From positions 30,702 through 39,299 of the forward strand of contig JABMDG010000047.1 in NCBI GenBank assembly GCA_015904045.1: a stretch of DNA of 8,598 bases, written 5' to 3'. The position numbers and the translations under genes are program-made. Each line of letters opens with the position of its first letter. Positions within the stretch are counted from its first letter, which is position 1. Origin of the DNA: Nitrospira sp. (GTDB taxonomy: Bacteria > Nitrospirota > Nitrospiria > Nitrospirales > Nitrospiraceae). Positions 1-6,932 of the stretch are shown in pieces. The notes beneath the pieces were generated by a model. That model ran no database searches. It had not been told where the DNA came from and saw only the letters and a program-made list of their open reading frames with translations.

Positions 1-1317
1 GGTATAGACGACCTCGCCTTTGCCGCTTTTCTTTAAGTCGCTGTACAGCAACGCCAGCGTCGCGGCATCACGCAGAGTTTCGACCGGCGGTTCGGCCCCT
101 TTCCCCAGCCGCACGAGGACATGCGAACCGGGTGTGCCTCGGGCATGGAGCCAGAGGTCGTCACTCTTGGCTAAGCCGAAAGTCAGCTCATCATTTTCTC
201 GTGCGTTGCGTCCGACAAAGATCGGCAATCCGTCGGTCGATACGAACCGCCGGAAGGGACCGTGCCGTTGGGCGTCGCCGGATGGCCTCCGCTTGAGTGC
301 TGCAGTATGGATGGTCGTGCGGGGGGTGGTGAGCGGTGCCGCCGGCGGAGTCCAGGTTCCGTGCTCAATGGTCAGGAGTTCTTCCCGGAGCCGGCGCAGT
401 TCGTGCTCTGCCTGTGCGATGCGCGGGGTCAGTTCTCTGTCGGCTGCCAGATATTTGCGATGTTTTCGGAAATAGTCATCCATGTTCCCTTGGGGGGATT
501 TTGCGCTGTTGAGTGGGATCGTGACCTCAGGGAGCCTCTCGTCGAAATAATCGATGACTGTGATCCGCTCGGCTCCTTTCGCGATGGTACTCAGGTTCGC
601 TTTGATCAATTCACCATAGCGGGCGTAGCCGTGATACGTCGCGGCCTTTGACAAATCTTCCTGCCAAGCTGCAACCCTCCGCTGTTCTTTCTTGATGGTA
701 CGTTTCAGGATTTGTCGCCGCGCCTCTTTGGCATGGTCGACTGCCAGAATCGACTCTTTGTCCCTGTAATGTGCGTCGATTTCAGCTGAGATCGGCGCCT
801 GAGTGCCGGTCGATCCGGTAAAGCGGATCGGCTGTGTCTCTTGCGGGACTTGTTCGCGATGTGGCGGAGCAACGTAGGGCTGTCCGATACGGTCGCGCTG
901 GTGAGCCAGTTCCCGAATCACCTGTCGTTCCGCATTCAGAATCAGAATGTTCGCTTTCTTCCCGGTCAACTCACACACGAGTGTCTGCGTACCCTCCTTG
1001 CCTGTGAACGAAATCTCAACGACCCGGTCGTTCGGCACTTGGCGAATCGCGTCGATCTTTGCTCCTTGAAAGTGAGCCCTCAGAAACTGGCAAAAAGCCG
1101 GGGGCGTCGGCGGATTGGGAGGGTGGTGGCTGGTCAGGTGTAGTCGGGACGTTTCCGGTCGTGCGGATATCAGTAGCCGATGTGTTTGTCCCGGTGTGCG
1201 GACATCGAATATGAGCGTGTCAGCGGTGGGTTGCTGAATTTTCTGAATCCAACCTCCGTGGAGCAACGGAGTGATTTCGCCCAGGACCCTTTCAAGTTCC
1301 GCTCTGTTCAGCGCCAT
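1..1317 (-). CDS. rqcH: RqcH / NFACT family ribosome quality control protein, C-terminus cut by window edge
   Basis: An uninterrupted frame of 439 codons runs from ATG at 1317 to base 1 with no stop, so the last part (roughly 100-130 residues compared with the usual 550-570) lies outside the window. RqcH binds stalled 50S-peptidyl-tRNA complexes in the cytoplasm and directs C-terminal alanine tailing that marks the nascent chain for proteolysis. Seen: NFACT-N region with the conserved Asp97-Arg98 pair (VPNDRVVEISF), the same positions as the pair reported as essential in the Bacillus enzyme; a charged middle region about 185-320 with the family signature YGELIKANLSTIAKGA (234-249) and NMDDYFRKHRKYLAA (278-292); then NFACT-R (DUF814) with DLWLHARGTPGSHVLV at 387-402. 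The start has no strong Shine-Dalgarno; AGGG lies about 15 nt upstream. The gene is divergent from the zinc-ribbon gene. No other quality-control partner is in view. Family assignment is very secure. Confidence 0.95.
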   Translation of the reverse strand, partial: MALNRAELERVLGEITPLLHGGWIQKIQQPTADTLIFDVRTPGQTHRLLISARPETSRLHLTSHHPPNPPTPPAFCQFLRAHFQGAKIDAIRQVPNDRVVEISFTGKEGTQTLVCELTGKKANILILNAERQVIRELAHQRDRIGQPYVAPPHREQVPQETQPIRFTGSTGTQAPISAEIDAHYRDKESILAVDHAKEARRQILKRTIKKEQRRVAAWQEDLSKAATYHGYARYGELIKANLSTIAKGAERITVIDYFDERLPEVTIPLNSAKSPQGNMDDYFRKHRKYLAADRELTPRIAQAEHELRRLREELLTIEHGTWTPPAAPLTTPRTTIHTAALKRRPSGDAQRHGPFRRFVSTDGLPIFVGRNARENDELTFGLAKSDDLWLHARGTPGSHVLVRLGKGAEPPVETLRDAATLALLYSDLKKSGKGEVVYT

Positions 1318-1349
1318 TGGCTAAGAGTGTATCCCTAGAAGGTCTTGTC

Positions 1350-1391
1350 GCCACATTTTGGTCTTCATGTGGCCATTCAGGCCACATTTTG
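1350..1391. repeat. Triple GCCACAT / ATGTGGC repeat block able to form alternative hairpins
   Basis: GCCACATTTTG occurs at 1350-1360 and again at 1381-1391. Between them ATGTGGCC (1367-1374) is the exact reverse complement of GGCCACAT (1380-1387), with a 5-nt loop, and also pairs with GCCACAT at 1350-1356. The middle segment can therefore pair with either flank, giving two mutually exclusive hairpins; the downstream one is followed by TTTT on the plus strand. The block lies 33 bp upstream of rqcH and about 160 bp upstream of the zinc-ribbon gene. It could be an operator with repeated half-sites or an RNA switch or attenuator; the sequence alone does not decide. Confidence 0.5.
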
Positions 1392-1447
1392 TGTCGTTGT
1401 GCCAGAACCTCAGGAGGTAACTCTACGATTCGCCGCGAAAACACGCA

Positions 1448-1487
1448 AGGGAAGAAGGGGAGATTCTGGCATCCCCATTGCTTCCCT
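1448..1487 (+). promoter_or_regulatory. Nested stem-loop in the leader of the zinc-ribbon gene
   Basis: An outer 7-bp stem AGGGAAG (1448-1454) / CTTCCCT (1481-1487) encloses an inner 5-bp stem GGGGA (1457-1461) / TCCCC (1472-1476) with a 10-nt loop. It lies about 60 nt before the ATG at 1549. No T-tract follows, so it is not a canonical terminator. It may be a structured 5' leader element. The pairing is directly visible; its function is unknown. Confidence 0.35.
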
Positions 1488-1548
1488 AGTTAAGCAGGTG
1501 ACCAAGAAGAGTGGGTCGCTGATTGACACCTGTCATAGGGAGGGCTCC

Positions 1549-1773
1549 ATGAACTGCCCCAGATGCCACGGTCTCATGGTCGGTGACGATTTGATGGACA
1601 TTCGAGAAAGTTATCTGCCGATGTGGATGCGTGGCTTGCGCTGCATCTCCTGCGGCAACATTGTCGATCCTGTCATCGATCGTAACCGGATGGGGCAAGG
1701 ATCATCTGTGCGGCGGCACTCGGAGTCTGAGGTTCGAGGGCCCGTTATGCAGCGGCACGCCAAGGCCGCGTAA
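1549..1773 (+). CDS. Small zinc-ribbon protein (74 aa), function unknown
   Basis: The start at 1549 is chosen because AGGGAGGG (1537-1544) is an excellent Shine-Dalgarno 4 nt upstream, and because the frame before it, although open to 1345, encodes the structured leader rather than a recognisable protein. The product has two CxxC knuckles: Cys3-Pro-Arg-Cys6 and Cys32-Ile-Ser-Cys35, 25 residues apart, typical of a single four-Cys zinc ribbon. After the second knuckle comes GNIVDPVID, then a basic and polar tail probably disordered (about 45-74). No enzymatic motif is present. Proteins of this shape (CPRC, about 25 residues, CxxCG, then VDP) are, as I recall, common single-copy small genes in Nitrospira-type genomes, but none that I know has an assigned role. 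It could bind nucleic acid or protein through the zinc ribbon. Confidence 0.75.
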   Translation: MNCPRCHGLMVGDDLMDIRESYLPMWMRGLRCISCGNIVDPVIDRNRMGQGSSVRRHSESEVRGPVMQRHAKAA

Positions 1774-1785
1774 CTGATTTCGCCT

Positions 1786-1820
1786 CTCAGCCCCGGGCAC
1801 GAGTCGGGCTTTCGGCTGAG
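1786..1820 (+). terminator. Weak terminator-like hairpin after the zinc-ribbon gene
   Basis: AGCCC (1789-1793) pairs with GGGCT (1806-1810), followed by TTTC; a longer alternative pairs CTCAGCC (1786-1792) with GGCTGAG (1814-1820). The location 13 nt after the zinc-ribbon stop is right for a terminator, but the T-tract is only three bases, so efficiency would be poor. Confidence 0.3.
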
Positions 1821-1860
1821 TCGGTTCTTGTTCTCCCCCGTATCTGTCGCGGTTCTCTCC

Positions 1861-1889
1861 TTGCACCCTTGTCCGTGCTGGGGTACAGT
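1861..1889 (+). promoter_or_regulatory. Possible sigma70-type promoter before the HExxH gene
   Basis: TTGCAC (1861-1866) and TACAGT (1884-1889) are separated by 17 bp. The -10 matches 4 of 6 consensus bases, the -35 only 3 of 6. If real, transcription would begin near 1897 and translation would need the TTG at 1911, not the one at 1869. Weak evidence, listed because it bears on the start choice. Confidence 0.18.
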
Positions 1890-3449
1890 CCCCCCCTCGT
1901 CGTCCTCAGTTTGAGCCACTCCGATGCCGCTGCTCGATTCACACCTTCTGACCCGTCTGACCTACGATGCGAGGAGTTGCAGGATAGGTATGCAGCGCTG
2001 TCTTCTCGACTCGGATTACCTCTAGGGTTGTTCGAGATGCTCAGCCGATCACTCAAGGTTGAGGCCTATTCGACCTGGAAGGGGGTCGGATGGATCGAGA
2101 CACTCAACGATCTGGTCTATTTCCTAGACATTCTCCAACAGTGGGAACGAGAACCGCATCGGCGCGAGTTTACGGCGCAACTGTTTGCCGAATGCCGGGA
2201 GAAGTTCTTTGAGCACGGGTATGCGAGTGATCTGTTTCCCTCCGGACGGCCGTCGGTACCGGGATTCGAGAAACGACTGACACAGCTCTGCGAACGGCTG
2301 GCGCGCGAAGTTACCCAGGAAGGACTGTGTTTTGATCCAGCCCTTGCGGTGAAATGGCGTAGGCGGAGCGGGTGGACACGATCGGAGGTTCCGGGAACGC
2401 TCAATGCCGATTTCGAGCGGGCCCATGTCGCGGGTGCCATCTCGATCGGCGTTGCGGATCAATGGCTCGAAGTGCCTCACGACGTTCGTCGCGCCATCAA
2501 ACCATTGTCCGGTCGCGCGACGTTTCTCGTGGAGACGGATGGAGTTTGGCTGGAGATCGGCCGAGACACGGTTCCTCTCTGGACCGGTGAGGACAAAGGG
2601 GAATGGTGTTGGAAGGTGTGGAGGGAGGCCGTAGCGTTGGAGACGGAGCGAGGCCCCGTCACGGTCGGTCCGACGCTCGTGTATGGCAACGATCGAGAAC
2701 CAAGGACGGTCATTCGCTCAGACCGGAAACAGGTCGCGCGTATCGCTCAAGCGTGGCGCATTGTTGAGGCCGCCTGGCCACAAGGGGCGGCGGTCCTGGC
2801 ATTGCTGACATCCCGGATCGTTCCGCTCAAGGCGAAGGGCGTCGTGAGTTTCAGCTACCGGCATCGTCCAGGATTGTCCTTCATCAATTGCTTCGACCGG
2901 GACAATCTCGATCTGATCGACGATCTGATCCATGAAAATAGCCACCACCATTTGAATTTGTTGCTGCGCAAATACGTCCTGTACCACGGCGACCATAACC
3001 AGCAGATCTTTTACTCGCCGTGGCGGCGAAGCCTCCGGCCGCTGCGCGGCATTCTTCACGCGACGTTTACCTTCACCATGGGTGCCATGTTGTTCGAGCG
3101 ATTGTCGGCGTGGGCGTCTGGGCGAGGTGGGGTGGTGAGATGGAAGGGAGCGGGGCTCAGCCGGCGAGACTTGCTACGGGCACGATTCCGTTGTTTGGAA
3201 GAAGTCGAATCAGTCCGGTACTCGCTTCAAGATCTGCACTATGCCGATCGTCACCTCGGTTGGCTGACTGCTTCAGGGCGCCGATTGGTGTGCGAGTTGA
3301 AGGAAGCGATCGACCAGGTTGAACGCGACATCGATCGGTTCAGGCCCGATGTGCTCCGCTCGAAGTTTGGCTCCGACCTGCAGCGGCATATGGCCAAACT
3401 GAAAAAAGCTCGCATGACCTACGGTCCGATGCGGCTGAGCGAAGTATAG
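1869..3449 (+). CDS. HExxH-motif protein, putative alpha-ketoglutarate-dependent peptide beta-hydroxylase (TIGR04267-like)
   Basis: A 526-residue frame from TTG 1869; TTG 1911 (14 residues later) is an equally plausible start, and neither has a clear Shine-Dalgarno. Seen: a helical N-terminal part to about residue 290; the segment IVPLKAKGVVSFSYRHRPG (VVSFS near 325-329); then LIDDLIHENSHHHLN with His355-Glu356-Asn-Ser-His359; then FYSPWRRSLRPLRG (381-394); then a predicted helical tail. The order 'VSFS..., LvHE.xH..LN.LL, YxPWR.d.RP..G' is the signature of the HExxH peptide-modification family found beside RiPP clusters in actinomycetes and others. Family knowledge: HExxH binds iron and the enzymes hydroxylate side chains of peptides using 2-oxoglutarate; they are not ordinary zinc proteases. 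Odd: no radical-SAM, no precursor with the FxSxx tail and no transporter is nearby. It is cytoplasmic, with no signal peptide. The family call is secure at motif level; substrate and reaction in this organism are inference. Confidence 0.8.
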   Translation: MSVLGYSPPLVVLSLSHSDAAARFTPSDPSDLRCEELQDRYAALSSRLGLPLGLFEMLSRSLKVEAYSTWKGVGWIETLNDLVYFLDILQQWEREPHRREFTAQLFAECREKFFEHGYASDLFPSGRPSVPGFEKRLTQLCERLAREVTQEGLCFDPALAVKWRRRSGWTRSEVPGTLNADFERAHVAGAISIGVADQWLEVPHDVRRAIKPLSGRATFLVETDGVWLEIGRDTVPLWTGEDKGEWCWKVWREAVALETERGPVTVGPTLVYGNDREPRTVIRSDRKQVARIAQAWRIVEAAWPQGAAVLALLTSRIVPLKAKGVVSFSYRHRPGLSFINCFDRDNLDLIDDLIHENSHHHLNLLLRKYVLYHGDHNQQIFYSPWRRSLRPLRGILHATFTFTMGAMLFERLSAWASGRGGVVRWKGAGLSRRDLLRARFRCLEEVESVRYSLQDLHYADRHLGWLTASGRRLVCELKEAIDQVERDIDRFRPDVLRSKFGSDLQRHMAKLKKARMTYGPMRLSEV

Positions 3450-3490
3450 GGATATTTGAGCTTCTGTCCTGTTCCCGCTATCATTATGTC

Positions 3491-3613
3491 ATGAAAACCA
3501 ACGGGACCCGTCAGGCTAAGGCAAGGGTTGGCGTCGGCTTGTCACGAATGAAAGTCCTGATCGAAGAGCTGCACAAGCTGTACAGGCCGATGCTGAAACG
3601 GCTGGCAAGTTAG
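3491..3613 (+). CDS. Possible 40-aa basic peptide, unknown
   Basis: ATG at 3491 opens a 40-codon frame ending TAG 3611-3613, starting 41 nt after the HExxH gene on the same strand. The product is basic, with a glycine/arginine-rich first half and an amphipathic helix-like second half (MKVLIEELHKLYRPMLKRLA). Third codon positions are mostly G or C in the second half, as expected for coding DNA here. Against it: no Shine-Dalgarno is visible and the frame is short enough to arise by chance. It could be a leftover of a larger gene, a small regulator, or, speculatively, a substrate of the HExxH enzyme; it has no FxSxx-type tail. Confidence 0.3.
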   Translation: MKTNGTRQAKARVGVGLSRMKVLIEELHKLYRPMLKRLAS

Positions 3614-3653
3614 GCAGTAGAGTCGTGTCGCAGATCAGGGCGTGAGCAATTGA

Positions 3654-3682
3654 TTGACCAAGCCAGGGTCTGTGGTGATAGA
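3654..3682 (+). promoter_or_regulatory. Possible promoter of the PIN toxin-antitoxin pair
   Basis: TTGACC (3654-3659) matches 5 of 6 bases of the -35 consensus; 17 bp later GATAGA (3677-3682) is a poor -10 (3 of 6). A start near 3690 would leave about a 20-nt leader containing the strong ribosome site before 3712. The good -35, spacing and position support it; the -10 is the weak part. Confidence 0.3.
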
Positions 3683-3711
3683 GTGAAGCGGGTCGGCAAG
3701 GGGTCGGAACC

Positions 3712-3891
3712 ATGAAAGCCAGACGTAAGTCGACGCATTCGGGAAAGCGTCTAGCGCAGTCGTGGCGGACGAATCTGCAACGTCGGATTTCGCGCCAGAA
3801 GAAAGCTCTGCTTTCATTGTCCGGCATCGGCGCCAGCGGGTTTGCCGATATCAGCGTCGAGCATGACACCTATTTGCACGAGAAACCTTGA
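3712..3891 (+). CDS. Small antitoxin-like protein (59 aa) paired with PIN toxin
   Basis: ATG 3712 has a good ribosome site (AAGGGG at 3698-3703, 8-nt spacing). The stop TGA at 3889-3891 overlaps the TTG start of the downstream PIN gene by three bases within TTGA, the usual coupled arrangement of VapBC-type operons. The first ~35 residues are strongly basic (KARRKSTHSGKRLAQSWRTN...), and the tail GIGASGFADISVEHDTYLHE resembles the toxin-wrapping C-termini of antitoxins paired with PIN toxins (pattern G-SG-aDiS-eHD-yL). Odd: no classical ribbon-helix-helix, AbrB or Phd N-terminal fold is recognisable, so DNA-binding autoregulation, if any, would come from the basic segment. The role is inferred from partner, overlap and tail; it neutralises the toxin by binding its active site if the call is right. 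Confidence 0.65.
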   Translation: MKARRKSTHSGKRLAQSWRTNLQRRISRQKKALLSLSGIGASGFADISVEHDTYLHEKP

Positions 3892-4328
3892 GCCTCTCCG
3901 CGCAATTGTTCCGTAAGTCCGTCTTCGTTGACACCTCGGCCTTCTTTGCTCTCGCCGACCAAACCGATCGATTGCATCATCAAGCGCGGCGGTACGTAGA
4001 ACTCACGGATCGCCTTCTCGTTACCAGTAATGTGGTCGTCCACGAAACGATCACCCTCCTTTGTATGCGACTTGGCTACGAACAAGCCTTGCAATTTGGA
4101 ATCCGCTTGCTGGGTGAGACCACCACTCCCATCATTCGAGTGACTCAAGCAGATGAGGAAAAAGCTTGGGCCATCTTCCGTCAGTATCCGGACAAGCGAT
4201 TCAGCTTCGCGGATTGCACCAGCTTTGCGCTCATGAAGCGGCTCGGCATCGGAACGGCATTCGCCTTCGACGATGATTTCCGCCAATTCGGCAAATGGGT
4301 TGTGCATCCTCTAGGCGAAATTCGATAG
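3888..4328 (+). CDS. PIN-domain ribonuclease, VapC-type toxin
   Basis: The 146-residue frame begins at TTG 3888, overlapping the antitoxin stop (TTGA); a second TTG lies at 3906. There is no independent Shine-Dalgarno, so translation is probably coupled to the antitoxin. PIN acidic residues are present in order: Asp in SVFVDTSAFFAL near residue 15, Glu in VVVHETITLL near 53, Asp in FSFADCTSFAL near 109, and a DDDF cluster near 127-130. This is the full set of magnesium-coordinating carboxylates, and the length is normal for VapC-like proteins (130-150 aa). Family knowledge: such toxins cleave RNA (often tRNA or rRNA) in the cytoplasm and are held inactive by the cognate antitoxin. Nothing suggests damage to the gene. 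It is convergent with the secreted Ig-like gene to the right. Confidence 0.88.
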   Translation: MSLSAQLFRKSVFVDTSAFFALADQTDRLHHQARRYVELTDRLLVTSNVVVHETITLLCMRLGYEQALQFGIRLLGETTTPIIRVTQADEEKAWAIFRQYPDKRFSFADCTSFALMKRLGIGTAFAFDDDFRQFGKWVVHPLGEIR

Positions 4329-4506
4329 CACCATCACGCTACGTCGCTGCTGTATCAAAGAGTTCACATGGGTACGGCAGGCGAGTGAAGCAAAATCGTC
4401 TGATTGCCTTTGTTTTGACTTCTTGATGAAGAAAATGAGGGACCACGTTTTCAGCTGCTGGGCTCAATTTCGGACGTCAAGATACAGTTGTCCTGTGAAA
4501 CCTTAT
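4329..4506. other. Convergent intergenic gap, no gene seen
   Basis: 178 bp between the stop of the PIN toxin (plus) and the stop of the secreted protein (minus). It holds only very short frames. No convincing intrinsic terminator for either direction is seen; the small CTTC/GAAG inverted repeat near 4419-4431 is too weak to call. Confidence 0.5.
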
Positions 4507-5568
4507 CTACGGCTCCACCGTCACATTCACAAACGCCGGTAAGGAGTCCGCGCCTTTTTTGTCCGTCACCCGCAGCCTGAATCGATAGGTTCTCGGCTCG
4601 GAAACGTGTGGCGCCAGGAAGGAGGCCTCGGCGTTGTTGGCGTCGAGGAGGGAAACTTTGCTGCCGCGGATCTGGCTCCAACTATAATAGAGTGCCTCGC
4701 CTTCGGGATCTCGGCTCTTGAGTCCGCTGAGCTTCACTTTCGACCCGGCTTTCACGGTTTTGTCTGTTCCGGCATCCGCAATAGGCGGCTCGTTCGGCTC
4801 GTCATTCACGTTCACATCGACGTCGAGCTGAGCCTGCGTGCCGCGGTTGGTGACGGTCAGGAGGGTTTTGCCATTACCGACGATTTGGAGGAGGCCCCCG
4901 GACAAGACTGTGATGACTTTTGGATTCGAAGAGGCATAGCTCGTTCCCGTTTCCGGTGTGCTGATGCGCCGGGTGACCCCGTCGGCAAAGTCGCCCACGA
5001 CGGGCAACTCGAAGATCTTGCCCAGCGAATCTACATGGCCGAAGGCGGACGATTGTCCGGTGCGGCCGAGTTGCAAGGGCTTCTCCGTTTCAAAGTCGAT
5101 GGCAGTGAGGGCGGCCTTGGGTGCCACGTGAACCACCACCTCATCGAAGACGGAGCGAGTCCCCAATCGTCCACGCGAGATTTCCGCGACGGCCAGCAAC
5201 CGCATTGGTCCGATACCGTCCTTTGGCACGCGTAAGGGGCCGCCGAACGGCGGAGTGTGTTGGGCATGTCCGGTCAACACGACTGGTGCGACGATGGAGC
5301 CGGTGGCGGTGGTGTCGTCCTGCTCGACCAGCGCCTCGTCCTGTTCGCCGCACCAATAGTAGCGAACGGTGACGATGCCGCTGTCCTTTCCAAGATCCAC
5401 GCGGGCAGTCACGGTAGCGCCCGCTGGCAGCGTGGCTCCCTCCGCCGGTTCAACAATCTTGAAGGCGAAGGCCGACTCGATGGTGAGGAGTATGGCGGCG
5501 AGGCCAAGGGCGGCCGCCAACCCCCGCGCGTGACGCCTGACGCATGACGGGTGACGTTTCACACTCAC
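4507..5568 (-). CDS. Secreted Ig/PKD-like beta-sandwich protein, copy B (353 aa)
   Basis: The start is GTG at 5568, overlapping the permease stop in GTGA; extending upstream would read 35 residues of permease DNA in another frame. A Sec signal peptide follows: basic region (KRHPSCVRRHAR), hydrophobic core (GLAAALGLAAILLTI) and a cleavage site after ESAFA at residue 35, leaving mature FKIVEPAEG. The mature part has an N-terminal beta domain (36-205), a BIG2-like stretch with SSNPKVITV...GGLLQIVGNG (about 210-260), and a PKD/REJ-like domain (261-353) with PPIADAG, LSGLKSRDPEGEALYYSWSQ and RLRVTDKKGA. No catalytic motif, no membrane anchor after the signal. Probably periplasmic or extracellular, in adhesion or protein contact. 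It is about 85% identical by eye to the copy at 7312-8400 after the signal peptide. A single Cys in the mature protein (YYWCGEQ) is absent from the other copy. Role unknown; coupling to a permease suggests a partner. Confidence 0.85.
   Translation of the reverse strand: MSVKRHPSCVRRHARGLAAALGLAAILLTIESAFAFKIVEPAEGATLPAGATVTARVDLGKDSGIVTVRYYWCGEQDEALVEQDDTTATGSIVAPVVLTGHAQHTPPFGGPLRVPKDGIGPMRLLAVAEISRGRLGTRSVFDEVVVHVAPKAALTAIDFETEKPLQLGRTGQSSAFGHVDSLGKIFELPVVGDFADGVTRRISTPETGTSYASSNPKVITVLSGGLLQIVGNGKTLLTVTNRGTQAQLDVDVNVNDEPNEPPIADAGTDKTVKAGSKVKLSGLKSRDPEGEALYYSWSQIRGSKVSLLDANNAEASFLAPHVSEPRTYRFRLRVTDKKGADSLPAFVNVTVEP
5528..5560 (-). repeat. Heptamer CGTCAnn repeated four times inside the signal-peptide coding region
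   Basis: On the minus strand CGTCACC, CGTCATG, CGTCAGG and CGTCACG follow each other without gap, encoding the basic N-region of the copy-B signal peptide. Such short degenerate TGACG/TCACG runs are the kind seen in intergenic DNA, so this part of the gene looks derived from repeat sequence. The equivalent place in copy A has a different repeat. Confidence 0.6.
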
Positions 5569-6932
5569 CGCGTCAAATGGAAGGGCACATCGATGAGAAT
5601 CACGCGTTCTTTGAACAGCAGCGCCGCCTTGAGCATGAAGGCTCGTTGATTGTGCAGGATGTTTTGCCACCATCGGGCCGGCAGAATTTCAGGGATGACG
5701 ACGGTTACCCAGGTATTTGGCTCCTTTTCCAAAATCTCTTCGATGTACTCAATCAGGGATCCCAGCACCGATCGGTAGGGAGACGCGAGCGCGATCAAAT
5801 TGATGCCACCGCCCCATTGCGCCCATTGGATTTTGACCTTGGCGCTTTCTTCCGGGTCAAGATCGACATACACGGCGCGGATCTCACCGGGACGGCTTCT
5901 TGCGAAATCCACCGCCCGGACGACGGCTCGGTTCAACCCGCTGATCGGGATGATCACGATGTTCCGGCGTGGCAGTGGAGGTCTGGCTCCCCGGCGGTCC
6001 AGCTCGATCTGCTCGGTCACCGCTTTATAATGTGAACGAATACCCCGGAACATGAGGATGAGGATGGCGACCAACAGGAACACGATCCAGGCGCCCTGCA
6101 TGAACTTCGTGCTGGCAATGATGACCGTGGCAATGCCCGTTGTGAAGGCACCCAAACCGTTTACAATCAACTTCTTTCGCCAATGCGGCCCTTTTTTTAC
6201 GAGCCACCGCCTGACCATGCCCGATTGGGAGAGCGTGAACGAGACGAACACGCCAATGGCATACAAGGGGATTAGCGCGTGGGTGTCGCCCTTAAAGATC
6301 ACCAGTAAGAGACAGGCGAAGAAACCGAGGATGATAATGCCGTTTGAGAACACCAGGCGGTCACCGAATGTAGCCATCTGATGCGGCATGAATCCGTCAC
6401 GCGCCAGGATCGACGCCAAATGCGGAAACCCCGCGAAGGCGCTGTTGGCCGCTAGTACCAGCAACATCATGGTGGCGATCTGAATGGCGTAGTAGATGGC
6501 GCCGGTGCCGAACGTCAGGCGTGCCAGCTGGGACATGATCGTTTCATCCGCTTTGGGGAGAATGCCATAGTGGAACGCCATCCAGCTCACTCCCATGAAC
6601 AGCGATGCGAGGATGGCGGACATCCAGATCATGGTAGTTGCGGCGTTTTTTGATTCGGGATGGCGAAACGCCTTGACCCCGTTGGAAATCACCTCCATCC
6701 CGGTGACCGCCGAACAGCCGGCGGCGAACGATCGGAGGATCAGGAAGAGCGTGAGGCTCTCCATGGCATTGTCCGGGGTCACGGAATCGGCTGAAGGAGA
6801 AACGGGTGCAGAGAAAAACGATTTCATGGTGCCGGCGACGACCAGCAGGCCGAGCGCTCCGATGGCGAAATAGGTAGGAATGGCAAAAAACTTTCCCGAC
6901 TCCCGGACGCCGCGGAGATTCATGATGACCAT
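5565..6932 (-). pseudogene. KimA/YdaO-like APC-family permease, copy B, first third missing
   Basis: 455 codons from ATG 6932 to TGA 5565. The family (APC superfamily, KimA-type proton-coupled potassium importers or close relatives) is usually about 600-660 residues with 12 membrane helices and a cytosolic C-terminal domain. Here sequence begins in helix 5: the frame before the ATG still reads family-like residues (ALGLVAIIF), then meets antitoxin DNA and a stop. Helices 1-4, including the substrate-binding helix 1, are absent. Retained: NLRGVRESG, the helix-6 segment AAGCSAVTGMEVISNGVKAF (70-89), further helices to about residue 310, and the USP-like C-terminal domain with NIVIIPISGLNRAVVRAVDF and ILPARWWQNILHNQRAFMLK. 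No frameshift is seen in what remains. It probably cannot transport. The ATG at 6923 overlaps the antitoxin stop (ATGA), so translation by coupling is possible. Substrate assignment within the family is not certain. Confidence 0.8.

Noticed and set aside
1412..1419. Perfect AGGAGGTAA Shine-Dalgarno-like sequence
   Set aside because: No ATG, GTG or TTG follows at a usable distance, so it does not mark a gene start.
1345..1548. N-terminal extension of the zinc-ribbon frame back to TTG 1345
   Set aside because: It runs through the hairpin repeats, encodes nothing recognisable, and the strong AGGGAGGG site places the start at 1549.
2931..2945. Reading HENSH as an ordinary zinc protease active site
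   Set aside because: The surrounding VSFS, LNLLL and YSPWR...RP..G motifs match the HExxH peptide-modification family instead.
3870..4307. 145-codon minus-strand frame across the PIN gene
   Set aside because: Antisense shadow of a clearly recognised PIN toxin; its own product has no family features.
4426..4536. 36-codon plus-strand frame in the convergent gap
   Set aside because: No ribosome site, and it overlaps the 3' end of the secreted gene antisense; likely chance.
4606..5235. 209-codon plus-strand frame across the secreted protein copy B
   Set aside because: The minus-strand product has a signal peptide, Ig/PKD features and a close paralogue; the plus frame is not preserved over the same span in the other copy.
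5569..5673. Longer start (ATG 5673) for secreted protein copy B, and likewise ATG 8502 for copy A
   Set aside because: The extra residues come from out-of-frame permease coding DNA and would bury the signal peptide behind 34-35 residues; the 4-nt overlap starts are the natural ones.
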